A stretch of 64,000 bases of DNA from Maioricimonas rarisocia (GTDB lineage Bacteria; Planctomycetota; Planctomycetia; Planctomycetales; Planctomycetaceae): NCBI RefSeq assembly GCF_007747795.1, contig NZ_CP036275.1, positions 1,850,001 through 1,914,000 of the forward strand, written 5' to 3'. The translations under genes were made by a program, and so were the position numbers. This document shows positions 26,347-35,420 of the stretch, piece after piece (the stretch's first letter is position 1; each line of letters begins with the position of its first letter). The notes under the pieces were generated by a model, which was not told the origin of the DNA, made no database searches, and worked only from the letters and a program-made list of their open reading frames with translations.

Positions 26347-26430
26347 CCGGTTCAAGACGAGTGGAAAGGTTGAGCCTTTCCATGCAGAACTGAACCGGTC
26401 CCTTCTTCCCTCCTTCCTCACTGTTTTGTT
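26347..26430 (+). promoter_or_regulatory. structured, pyrimidine-rich rho 5' leader
   Basis: An outer stem CCGGTTCA (26347-26354)/TGAACCGG (26391-26398) encloses a perfect inner hairpin TGGAAAGG (26362-26369)/CCTTTCCA (26375-26382). A run of about 30 nt that is almost entirely C and T follows (26398-26430), rich in the YC dinucleotides Rho prefers, and the rho ATG comes soon after. The arrangement fits an autoregulatory leader in which Rho recognises its own mRNA. This is known for E. coli rho, but here it is inferred from sequence. Confidence 0.5.
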
Positions 26431-26448
26431 TCGACGAGAGCCGTTGCT

Positions 26449-27903
<1,455 letters not shown>

Positions 27904-27945
27904 CGGCGGCTGTCGTCAGTGATGCGGTGGCTCTGAACAATCTGT

Positions 27946-27988
27946 CCGTCCGGGCGATCCGGCATACGATCACCCGGGCGGGCTGTTT
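27946..27988 (+). terminator. terminator of rho
   Basis: CCGTCCGGGCGATC (27946-27959) pairs with GATCACCCGGGCGG (27968-27981) over 14 positions with one C-A mismatch and one G-T pair around an 8-nt loop, and GCTGTTT follows. It lies 43 nt after the rho stop codon. Confidence 0.6.
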
Positions 27989-28110
27989 CCCTCTGCTCCC
28001 GGGCACATGCACCCGAGCGGCCTCCTTCCGGTGGTCGCGGTCCTGAAACCTTGTTTCATGTGCCTCTCTGTTCCTGATTAGAACGGACGGCTTGTCCGGT
28101 ACTGAACTCC

Positions 28111-28605
28111 ATGCAGCGATCCGATCGAACTCAGTCTCCTGCAGACCTGCGGGTGTCCACCGGCGACCGCTATGCGGTTGTCGTCTCCCGGTTCAACGAT
28201 GATGTCACGGGTAAGCTGCACGACGGCGCACTCGCAACCCTGCGGGAACGGGGAGCCGATGACGGGCAGATCTTCACCGCGTGGGTGCCGGGGGCGTATG
28301 AGTTGCCGATTGTCGCGGAACGGCTGGCCCGTAGTAGCCAGTACGCGGCGGTGATCTGCCTGGGGGCGGTGATCCAGGGAGATACGGACCACGACAAGTA
28401 CATCAATTCGGCGGTCGCGCAGGCCCTGATGCGGACCGGCCAGGAGACCGGGGTGCCGGTCTTGTTCGGGGTCCTCACCTGCCATAACATGGATCAGGCG
28501 CTGGATCGTGCCGGCGGCAAGGCCGGCAACAAGGGGAGTGAAGCTGCTCTGGCAGCGATCGAGATGGCGGGTCTGATGCGAGACCTGCCTCAACCATCTC
28601 GCTGA
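28111..28605 (+). CDS. ribH: 6,7-dimethyl-8-ribityllumazine synthase
   Basis: RibH condenses 5-amino-6-ribitylaminouracil with dihydroxybutanone phosphate, the penultimate riboflavin step, usually as a 60-mer. The 164-aa protein shows VSRFNDDVTGKL, WVPGAYELP, CLGAVIQGDTDHDKYI (the G-x-T-x-H phosphate site) and PVLFGVLTCHNMDQALDRAG followed by NKGSEAA. The ATG at 28111 is used. It is followed by nusB, an order common in bacteria. The upstream 207-nt gap holds the rho terminator; I see no FMN riboswitch. Confidence 0.97.
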   Translation: MQRSDRTQSPADLRVSTGDRYAVVVSRFNDDVTGKLHDGALATLRERGADDGQIFTAWVPGAYELPIVAERLARSSQYAAVICLGAVIQGDTDHDKYINSAVAQALMRTGQETGVPVLFGVLTCHNMDQALDRAGGKAGNKGSEAALAAIEMAGLMRDLPQPSR

Positions 28606-28744
28606 TGATGGATGGCGATCGTACGGTCGCCGTTCGATGTTGTTGTAACCAGACGCCCTCGACTGCGACGACCGCGCTGCGTTACGGAATCTGTCACCCG
28701 CGCGCCCGTTATGCACGGACTGTCGAGACGCTGAGACCACGGAT

Positions 28745-29179
28745 ATGGCACGCCGCAGCAAAGCCCGAGAAGTCGCCCTGCAGATGCTCTTTCAGGTCGA
28801 CCTGAACCCCGACGTCGACGGACGGACGGTTGCGCAGATGATGCGCGAACGGCTGGGAGATTCTGACGTTCGCGAGTTCGCCTGGGTGCTTTTCGCCGGC
28901 GTGATGGAGTGGCGGGCTCAACTGGATCAGAAGATCCAGGAAGTGGCCACGAACTGGAAGCTCTCCCGCATGGCGGCGACCGACCGCAACTGCCTGCGGA
29001 TCGGAGCCTTCGAGCTGCTGCACACCGCGACGCCGCACCGCGTCGTAATCGATGAGGCGCTCGAGCTGGCGAAGAAATTCGGCAGCGACCAGTCGGCACA
29101 GTTCGTCAACGGGATTCTGGACAAGCTCGTCCCGCCGGAACGGCGCGAGAGCGAGAGCTCGGAGCCGGCTGAGGAATAG
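28745..29179 (+). CDS. nusB: transcription antitermination protein NusB
   Basis: NusB binds boxA RNA with S10 (NusE) and promotes rRNA antitermination. The 144-aa all-helical protein starts MARRSKAREVALQMLFQVDL, which includes the typical RxxAxQxLY-like core, and continues with MAATDRNCLRIGAFELLH, TPHRVVIDEALELAKKFGS and FVNGILDKL. It follows ribH by 139 nt and may share its transcript. It is the protein partner of the boxA-like element seen near position 50. Confidence 0.96.
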   Translation: MARRSKAREVALQMLFQVDLNPDVDGRTVAQMMRERLGDSDVREFAWVLFAGVMEWRAQLDQKIQEVATNWKLSRMAATDRNCLRIGAFELLHTATPHRVVIDEALELAKKFGSDQSAQFVNGILDKLVPPERRESESSEPAEE

Positions 29180-29201
29180 GTCTGGGCCACGCCCTCGTGG
29201 G

Positions 29202-29312
29202 GCAGTCATCCCTGACTGCTGTCTGCACGGTTTGCAGAGCCGTGGCACTACCGTCTGGCGGTTCGCCAATCGCATGTTGCTGCTGAATGTGGGGCAGGCT
29301 TTCCTGTCTGCC
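29202..29312. repeat. interspersed palindromes after nusB
   Basis: The gap between nusB and the PhyH gene contains GCAGTCA/TGACTGC (29202-29219) and GGCAGGC/GTCTGCC (29293-29312), both preceded by GTGGG. They are variants of the GGGCAGGCA/TGCCTGCCC element seen at 17.1 and 41.65 kb. Two smaller inverted repeats, CACGG/CCGTG and TGGCG/CGCCA, lie between them. Confidence 0.65.
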
Positions 29313-29338
29313 GGCGACGTGCCTCTCGGGGCGATCCA

Positions 29339-30214
29339 TCAGGGTTGCCGGGGCTCATACAGCAGCGGGAAGAACGTTCCCGACAGCGGCTCCCCCTTCG
29401 GAATTGCCGGTACGCCTTCCAGCAGCGGCTCGTCACTGTCGCTCTGCACGCCGTCGCGGACGGTGTTGATCACCACCGCCCGCCGCTGGCGATCGGTCCG
29501 GTTCTCACGCGAGCCATGCACCATCAGCGGGTGATGGAATGCCGCCTCTCCCCGCTGGAGGACGATCGGCGTCGGTTTTTTCAGCGCCTCCCACTGCTCG
29601 TCCGAGACGACCTTCCGGATGGCGTTCATGTCGCCGGCCAGGCCCGTGATCGGCAGCAGCGTCCATTTGTGACTGCCCGGCACGTACTGCAGGCAGCCGT
29701 TGGCCTCGTCGGTATCATCCAGCCCGATCCAGCAGGTCAGGTGAGCCATCGGGACCGTTCGCGTCCAGTACGAATAATCCTGGTGCCACGCGACGACGCC
29801 GCCATGTCGGGACGGCTTGCAGAACAGCTGGTCGTGCCAGAACCGGACCGCCCCATCAAGAAGCTGACTGGCAGGGACCGTGAAGGCGGGGTTCCACAGG
29901 ATGTCATGAAAGCCGGACGTGATCCGCCAGGCGCCGAGCGCGTGAAACAGCACCTGAGTGGGATCGGGGGATTCGTTGGTGTGATACTCGTACCAGAGTT
30001 CCCGCCCGGGATGCTCCGGCTGGAAAAGCGGCTGCAGCTGCTCGCAGAGAGCATCGCACTGCGCGTCCGTCAGCACACGGATGCCGCTGACGTACCCGTT
30101 CTCATGGAAGAACGCGACCTGCTCTTCGGTCAGGCGGTACTTGTCGACGTCGGAAGCGGCGGGCAGGTCAAACAGATCGCTGACCGGTTCGTGTCGTGTG
30201 GCAAAGTCAGTCAT
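29339..30214 (-). CDS. phytanoyl-CoA dioxygenase (PhyH) family protein
   Basis: PhyH proteins are Fe(II)/2-oxoglutarate oxygenases that hydroxylate small molecules. In this 291-aa protein the iron site is visible as the H-x-D in WHQDYSYW, with the distal His and 2-oxoglutarate Arg in [34 protein letters not shown] is the usual N-terminal element. The substrate cannot be told. The gene follows oadA by 62 nt on the same strand and may be transcribed with the Na+-pump operon. The C-terminus ([11 protein letters not shown]) is short and complete. Confidence 0.9.
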   Translation of the reverse strand: MTDFATRHEPVSDLFDLPAASDVDKYRLTEEQVAFFHENGYVSGIRVLTDAQCDALCEQLQPLFQPEHPGRELWYEYHTNESPDPTQVLFHALGAWRITSGFHDILWNPAFTVPASQLLDGAVRFWHDQLFCKPSRHGGVVAWHQDYSYWTRTVPMAHLTCWIGLDDTDEANGCLQYVPGSHKWTLLPITGLAGDMNAIRKVVSDEQWEALKKPTPIVLQRGEAAFHHPLMVHGSRENRTDRQRRAVVINTVRDGVQSDSDEPLLEGVPAIPKGEPLSGTFFPLLYEPRQP

Positions 30215-30276
30215 CAGGAATTCTCAGCGGATCGTCTTTTCGAATTTTGGGACCGACTGCGGCGAGCATCGGCAGC

Positions 30277-32124
30277 TTATCCGATCGTGGCAAGCAGTTG
30301 GCTGTTGGCCACCTGATCCCCGACGGCGACGTCGACGGTGGCGATGGTGCCGTCCGTCGGTGCGTTGACCGGGACTTCCATCTTCATCGCTTCAAGGATG
30401 AGGATTGGCTGGCCGTCTGTCACGGGATCGCCCGGCCGAACGTGGATTTTCAGGACGCGACCGGGCATCTGGGCGTGGACTTCAGTTGCCGCGGCCATGG
30501 CGGCCGGAGCCGGCATCGGTGGTCGTGCCGGTGCAGCGCCTGGAGCCGCGGCGGGCATTTCCCCTGCCTCGGCCGGCTGCAGGTCGACTTCGTAGCTCTT
30601 GCCGTTGACGGCGACCCGGTTCCCTTCGATCTGCAACTGAAAGCTGCGACCGTTGACCCGAACCGCGTAGGCAACCGGAGCTTCCTCGGCAGGTGTTTCC
30701 TCCGGCGGTGGCTCGGATTCGGCGCGATCGATCTTGCGGACGCCGATCTCTCCATGCCCCTTGAGGAACCGGATCCCCTTCTCGCCGCAGGTGGCGACGA
30801 TGAACAGGTTCTCGTCGGACTCCTCGAGATTCTCCTTCTGCAGTCGCCTGCGAGCCGCTTCGAGCCCCTTGTCGGGGTCGGCGTCGTTGAGCTCCAGCGG
30901 CGGCGTCGTGGTGGGCTGAAGCCGGAGCTGCTTCGAGGCCAGAGCGACGACGTCCGGATCGGGAGGGACGGGCGTCTTGCCGAAGTATCCGAGAACCATC
31001 CTGCCGTATGGCTCGGCGATCTTCTCCCACGGGCCGAACATCACGTTATTGAACGCCTGCTGGATATAGAACTGCGAGACCGGAGTCACGGAGGTGCCGA
31101 AGCCTCCCTTCTCGACGACTTCGCGCATGGCCCGGATCAGTTCCGGGTACTTGTCCATAATGCCGTTGTCGCGAAGCATCTGCGTGTTGGCGGTGAGGGC
31201 CCCGCCCGGCATGGGGCTCCAGGGGATGAGCGGCTCGACGGCGATCGCTTCAGGCGGAAGGAAGTAGTCGGCCATGCATTCCTTGAAGATCTCCTCCGCC
31301 TCGCGAACCTTGTCGATATCCACATCGAGTTCGTAATCGGTCCCCCGCAGCGCGTGCCACATCACGATCAGGTCCGGCTGACACGTCCCGCCGGAGACCG
31401 GCGCGAGTGACAGGTCGATGGCGCTGGCACCGGCGTCGAGCGCCGCCCGATTGCAGGCGACGCTGATGCCCGCCGTTTCGTGCGTGTGGTAATGGATGAA
31501 GGCGTCGGGGCCGAGGATCTCTCTCGCGCGGCGGATCGTCTCGTAGACAGTTGCGGGGTATGCGGTTCCCGAGGCATCCTTGAAGCAGACGGAATCGAAC
31601 GGGATGTCGGCGTCGAGAATGCCGCGCAGCGTCTGCTCGTAGAAGTCGGGGTCGTGGGCTCCGGTGCAGCCGGGGGGAAGCGCCATGAGTGTGACGCAGA
31701 CCTGGTGCTTCAGCCCGTGGTTGACGATGCACTGGCCGGAGTGGATCAGGTTGTTGACGTCGTTGAGGGCATCGAAGTTGCGGATCGTCGTGATGCCATG
31801 CTTGCGGAACAGCTTCGCGTGCATGTCGATGACGTCGCTGGACTGGGATTCGAGCCCGACGACGTTGATGCCCCGCGCGAGTGTCTGCAGGTTCGCGTCC
31901 GGGCCGGCGGTGACCCGGAACTGGTCCATCATGTCGAAGGCATCTTCGTTGCAGTAGAAGTACAGCGACTGGTAGCGGGCCCCGCCTCCTGCCTCGAAGT
32001 AGTCGATGCCGGCGTCTCGGGCGGCCTCGAGCGCGGGGAGAAAGTCTTTCGTGAAGACGCGGGCTCCGTAGACGGACTGGAATCCGTCGCGGAACGCCGT
32101 GCACATGAAGTTGACTCGTTTCAT
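30277..32124 (-). CDS. oadA: oxaloacetate decarboxylase alpha-type / pyruvate carboxylase subunit B (biotin protein)
   Basis: The 615-aa protein joins an HMGL-like carboxyltransferase barrel, the conserved carboxylase domain and a C-terminal biotinyl domain. The N-terminus MKRVNFMCTAFRDGFQSVYG departs from the usual TxLRDxxQS form of the motif. VCFKDASGTAYP and VSGGTCQPD contain metal and substrate residues. The biotin attachment site is EAMKMEV with lysine 581. An Ala/Pro linker (AAAPGAAPARPP) joins the domains. I chose the ATG at 32124. With oadB and oadG on the same strand it should form a Na+-pumping decarboxylase, but a foreign-looking gene now separates it from oadB. Confidence 0.9.
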   Translation of the reverse strand: MKRVNFMCTAFRDGFQSVYGARVFTKDFLPALEAARDAGIDYFEAGGGARYQSLYFYCNEDAFDMMDQFRVTAGPDANLQTLARGINVVGLESQSSDVIDMHAKLFRKHGITTIRNFDALNDVNNLIHSGQCIVNHGLKHQVCVTLMALPPGCTGAHDPDFYEQTLRGILDADIPFDSVCFKDASGTAYPATVYETIRRAREILGPDAFIHYHTHETAGISVACNRAALDAGASAIDLSLAPVSGGTCQPDLIVMWHALRGTDYELDVDIDKVREAEEIFKECMADYFLPPEAIAVEPLIPWSPMPGGALTANTQMLRDNGIMDKYPELIRAMREVVEKGGFGTSVTPVSQFYIQQAFNNVMFGPWEKIAEPYGRMVLGYFGKTPVPPDPDVVALASKQLRLQPTTTPPLELNDADPDKGLEAARRRLQKENLEESDENLFIVATCGEKGIRFLKGHGEIGVRKIDRAESEPPPEETPAEEAPVAYAVRVNGRSFQLQIEGNRVAVNGKSYEVDLQPAEAGEMPAAAPGAAPARPPMPAPAAMAAATEVHAQMPGRVLKIHVRPGDPVTDGQPILILEAMKMEVPVNAPTDGTIATVDVAVGDQVANSQLLATIG

Positions 32125-32167
32125 GGTCGAGTGCTTGCGTCTGAGGGTGTTGCGAAGCGGCCGCAAG

Positions 32168-33691
32168 TCAGTCTGAGCTGTTGTGGGATTGGGACACCGT
32201 GCCCTCTGGATCGCTCAGGTTTACCGGTGCGAGTTGTCGGTTCTCGAAATCCACGGTATCGAAGTAGCGACCGCAATAGCCCATTTCGTTGAGAAGCAGC
32301 TTGATTAACATTGTCTCGACGCGACGAATTCGTTTGAGGGCCACGTTCTTGTCGATTGTTTCTCCCTGCCAAATTGATTGACCGTGAGCAGTTGGGTTGC
32401 GGAGTCTTTCCCACGCCTTTACCTCGCTGGCAGCCACAAGGTGCCCATGGTTTTTGCGTAAATAATCTAGTATTCGAGCGACCGGAACCGCGTCTTGTTC
32501 CTTCCACCTGATCAGGACGTTGCTAATGCGCTCGGTGAGATCTTGGCTGAAACCGGGAAGCGTACCGTCTTGCGATCTCAAATCTTTGATTGCGTGTAGG
32601 GCAGCAACGATCTCATCATGATTGTTCGCGACAGAGGGCGAAAGCAGTCGATTATTCTTGTTTAGCACCTTCGTCGCAAACACTTCGACTGCTGTACACG
32701 TGATGAGCGTGCTTACGTCGACATCCGCATCAGCAGTGTCCCAACAAAGATGAAGTGCGTCGACTGCGTCCCGCCCGGCAGGAGTTGTAAAGTAGTCCGT
32801 GGCGTGAGTCAGGAGCTTTTCCTGTTCGTTCGAGAGCTTTTCAGAACTGCTTCCGCGTGGGCGCCCGAAGGGCGCAGCGAAGGTGCGGCTCTTACGCCTC
32901 ACCGCGTGGCGGCGCAGCCGTAAAAGTTCCTTCTTGGGTTGATGTGATTTCTTTTCGGGCCGTCTTAATTCAAAGATTGCGATGGGTACAACCACATGGC
33001 CCATCAGGAATGAGAACGCCTGTGCGACCGGCGCTATAGCCGCCTCCGGGCCGTCGTTGAGCGTAAGCCGGCAATAGGCGATGTCGTCGGTACAACGCCT
33101 GCAGAATACGTTGCCAACAGACGACGTGAATTCAAGCCAGCACTTCTGGCTGAATCTGTGATTCCTCGTGCCCATCTGTGTGTGTTGCTCGCTTTCGCGC
33201 GGCCAGAACAGAGAGACGGGCCAGAGCAGCGCCTCGACGGTATCCGGTGATTGATCGTCGTCGGTTAACGTGGGGGCGGGATCAGCGAAAGTTACGACAA
33301 CATCCGAGAGAATCGTGTCGTGGTCGATTTGCCAGAAGCGTTCGTTGGTCTTGGTGCGAGTGTCGGAACTCAGAGCGGGACTGATCCGTTCAATCTCAAA
33401 TACTTCACCGCTAAGCAAATGGCCATGAAGGCGGTAGTAGGATTGGTCTGGTACGAGGCTGCCTGCACTGGTTAGCTCTCGACCCGAAGCTGCTTGATCG
33501 CCACATACCGTACGAGTGATTGCCTGAATCTCGAATTTCCGAGCTCGATCGAATCGGAAGAAACCACTGCCACGAAACGTCTCCGCCGGCGACTCTCGCT
33601 CGATTGCGAGATCGCACAGTGGGAACGCAAGTTCGCCTTCGAGGATGTCTCGAAGGCGCCGTGGCAGTCCTGCGATGGTCGAATCCCTCAC
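32168..33691 (-). CDS. HEPN-motif protein, possible defence or toxin factor (low GC)
   Basis: I do not recognise this 507-aa protein as a named family. The first ~240 residues are predicted mostly beta (FRGSGFFRFDRARKFEIQA) and include a Cys cluster FCRRCTDDIAYC (197-207). Residues ~243-270 are strongly Arg/Lys-rich. The C-terminal ~220 residues are helical and carry R431-N-P-T-A-H436-G, a good match to the Rx4-6H motif of HEPN ribonucleases. The start is a GTG at 33691 with AAAGGAG seven nucleotides upstream. Its base composition is visibly lower in GC than the neighbours (27/60 at 32641-32700 against 44/60 at 31621-31680). It lies between oadB (54-nt gap) and oadA (43-nt gap), so it looks inserted. 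An ApeA-like abortive-infection role is possible but unproven. Confidence 0.6.
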   Translation of the reverse strand: MRDSTIAGLPRRLRDILEGELAFPLCDLAIERESPAETFRGSGFFRFDRARKFEIQAITRTVCGDQAASGRELTSAGSLVPDQSYYRLHGHLLSGEVFEIERISPALSSDTRTKTNERFWQIDHDTILSDVVVTFADPAPTLTDDDQSPDTVEALLWPVSLFWPRESEQHTQMGTRNHRFSQKCWLEFTSSVGNVFCRRCTDDIAYCRLTLNDGPEAAIAPVAQAFSFLMGHVVVPIAIFELRRPEKKSHQPKKELLRLRRHAVRRKSRTFAAPFGRPRGSSSEKLSNEQEKLLTHATDYFTTPAGRDAVDALHLCWDTADADVDVSTLITCTAVEVFATKVLNKNNRLLSPSVANNHDEIVAALHAIKDLRSQDGTLPGFSQDLTERISNVLIRWKEQDAVPVARILDYLRKNHGHLVAASEVKAWERLRNPTAHGQSIWQGETIDKNVALKRIRRVETMLIKLLLNEMGYCGRYFDTVDFENRQLAPVNLSDPEGTVSQSHNSSD

Positions 33692-33745
33692 TCGACGTCT
33701 CCTTTCTGCACTCTGCTACCCGCAACAGCAGTGTGACGCACCGTG

Positions 33746-34906
33746 CTACTTCACCAGAACCGACCAGAGGACGCCCGCGGCGATCGCCGAGCCGATCACG
33801 CCCGCCACGTTGGGGGCCATCGCGTGCATCAGCAGCATGTTGTGCGGGTCTTCCTTCTGGCCGACCATCTGGACGACGCGGGCCGAGTCGGGGACAGCCG
33901 ACACACCGGCGGCACCGATCAGCGGGTTGATCTTTTCGCGGAGGAACAGGTTCATGATCTTCGCAAAGATGACCCCGCCGGCGGTGGCGACGGCGAATGC
34001 TGCAGCTCCGAGGGCGAAAATCAGCAGGGACTCCGCCTTCAGGAAAGTCTGCGCCTGCGTACTGGCGCCGACGGCGAACCCGAGCAGGATCGTGACGATG
34101 TCGATCAGTGCCGTCCTCGCCGTGTTGGCCAGCCGGTCGGTGACGAGACTCTCCTTGAGCAGGTTGCCGAAGAACAGCATGCCCAGCAGCGTCAGGGCTC
34201 CGGGAGCGATCAGGGCACAGATCAGAAACGCGGCCACCGGGAAGATCATCTTCTCCCGCCGGGAGACGTAGCGGGGCGGCTTCATGTGAATCCGCCGCTC
34301 CTTCTGCGTCGTCAGCAGCTTCATGATCGGTGGCTGGATGACGGGGACCAGGGCCATGTAGGAGTAGGCGGAAATGGCGATCGCGCCCAGCAGGTCGGGA
34401 GCCAGCTGCGAGGAGAGGAAGATCGCCGTCGGGCCGTCCGCACCGCCAATGATGCCGATCGAGGCGGCCTCCTGCGGCGTGAACCCGAGCAGCAGTGCGC
34501 CGAGCAGCGTGAGAAAGACACCGATCTGAGCGGCAGCGCCAAGCAGGACGAGCCTGGGATTCGAGAGCATCGTCGAGAAGTCGGTCATGGCCCCGATGCC
34601 GAGGAAGATCAGCGGGGGAAACAGGCCGAACTTCACGCCGAAGTAGATCTGGCTGAGGACGCTGGAATTCTGCAGGCTCCCTTTCCCCTGCGATGTCCAG
34701 TCGTCGTAGACCCCCAGCGACATCGTATCGACGTAGGGGATGTTGCCGACGATCATGCCGAACCCGATCGGGACCAGCAGCAGCGGCTCGTAGTCTTTGC
34801 GGATGGCCAGGACGACGAAGGTGATCCCGATGAGGATCATGATGGCGTTGCCCGGCTCCATCTGGGCGAAGCCGGTCGACCTGAGAAAGTTCAGCAGGAT
34901 ATCCAT
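33746..34906 (-). CDS. oadB: sodium-translocating decarboxylase beta subunit
   Basis: The beta subunit is the membrane channel that decarboxylates carboxybiotin and exports Na+. The 386-aa protein has about ten hydrophobic segments and the family signature GIIGGADGPTAIFLSSQLAP, whose Asp is the Na+/proton-coupling residue, followed by YMALVPVIQPPIM. The N-terminus (MDILLNFLRSTGF) and the length agree with OadB/GcdB/MmdB. The start at 34906 lies 56 nt after oadG. The alpha subunit is two genes downstream because of the intervening HEPN-motif gene. Confidence 0.96.
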   Translation of the reverse strand: MDILLNFLRSTGFAQMEPGNAIMILIGITFVVLAIRKDYEPLLLVPIGFGMIVGNIPYVDTMSLGVYDDWTSQGKGSLQNSSVLSQIYFGVKFGLFPPLIFLGIGAMTDFSTMLSNPRLVLLGAAAQIGVFLTLLGALLLGFTPQEAASIGIIGGADGPTAIFLSSQLAPDLLGAIAISAYSYMALVPVIQPPIMKLLTTQKERRIHMKPPRYVSRREKMIFPVAAFLICALIAPGALTLLGMLFFGNLLKESLVTDRLANTARTALIDIVTILLGFAVGASTQAQTFLKAESLLIFALGAAAFAVATAGGVIFAKIMNLFLREKINPLIGAAGVSAVPDSARVVQMVGQKEDPHNMLLMHAMAPNVAGVIGSAIAAGVLWSVLVK

Positions 34907-34962
34907 CGTGGCGTCGTCACAAAGGGGAGCGGGACCTCATGTCGGGCCGCAGGCGTGCTGAC

Positions 34963-35229
34963 TCAGGGACCGCCGCGATTACGCTGATGCAGCGCCAGGC
35001 CGATGGCCGCGACGAGTTCGAGGTCCGGCTGGTCCGGGCGGAGAGGTCCGGCGTGATGGTGGTCGACTTCCGGAAAGATCCGGTTCAGCACACCCAGCAA
35101 GCGGGGGACGCATGCGATAAAGAGGCTGATGAGGATGAGGACCGTAAAGACGATCAGCATTCCCGTCAGGGCAAGTCCCACGCCGTTGCCATCGACGACG
35201 TTCTGCGGGTCGATCGTGATGAATCCCAT
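34963..35229 (-). CDS. oadG: oxaloacetate decarboxylase gamma (OadG) family subunit
   Basis: OadG is a small one-span subunit that helps assemble the Na+ pump. The 88-aa protein has a membrane segment at ~17-42 (VGLALTGMLIVFTVLILISL) and a polar C-terminal tail with a histidine run (VDHHHAG), which could be the Zn-binding tail described for this subunit. AGGA precedes the ATG. It is the first gene of oadG-oadB-(HEPN)-oadA. The 191-nt upstream gap shows no convincing promoter. Confidence 0.85.
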   Translation of the reverse strand: MGFITIDPQNVVDGNGVGLALTGMLIVFTVLILISLFIACVPRLLGVLNRIFPEVDHHHAGPLRPDQPDLELVAAIGLALHQRNRGGP

Positions 35230-35420
35230 GGGCGTCCTGCCGAGGTCTGCATTGGGACGGGGCGGTCGTTGTGAAAGAAACCGCCGGCCACGAAGCCGCG
35301 ATCAATGTGCTCACTGTATCCGCTGGTGGGGAGAAACGGGAGTGAGCAGCTGGGCGTCGCCGTCCGCAGACGGGTCCTGCGAATCAAACGGTCGATGCTG
35401 TCGCGGCAGCCGAGGCGTGG

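Noticed and set aside
27904-28110. FMN riboswitch upstream of ribH
   Set aside because: No conserved FMN-aptamer segments; the only strong structure is the rho terminator.
32168-33691. Firm assignment of the HEPN-motif protein as ApeA
   Set aside because: Only the C-terminal motif is visible; the N-terminal domain cannot be identified without a profile search.
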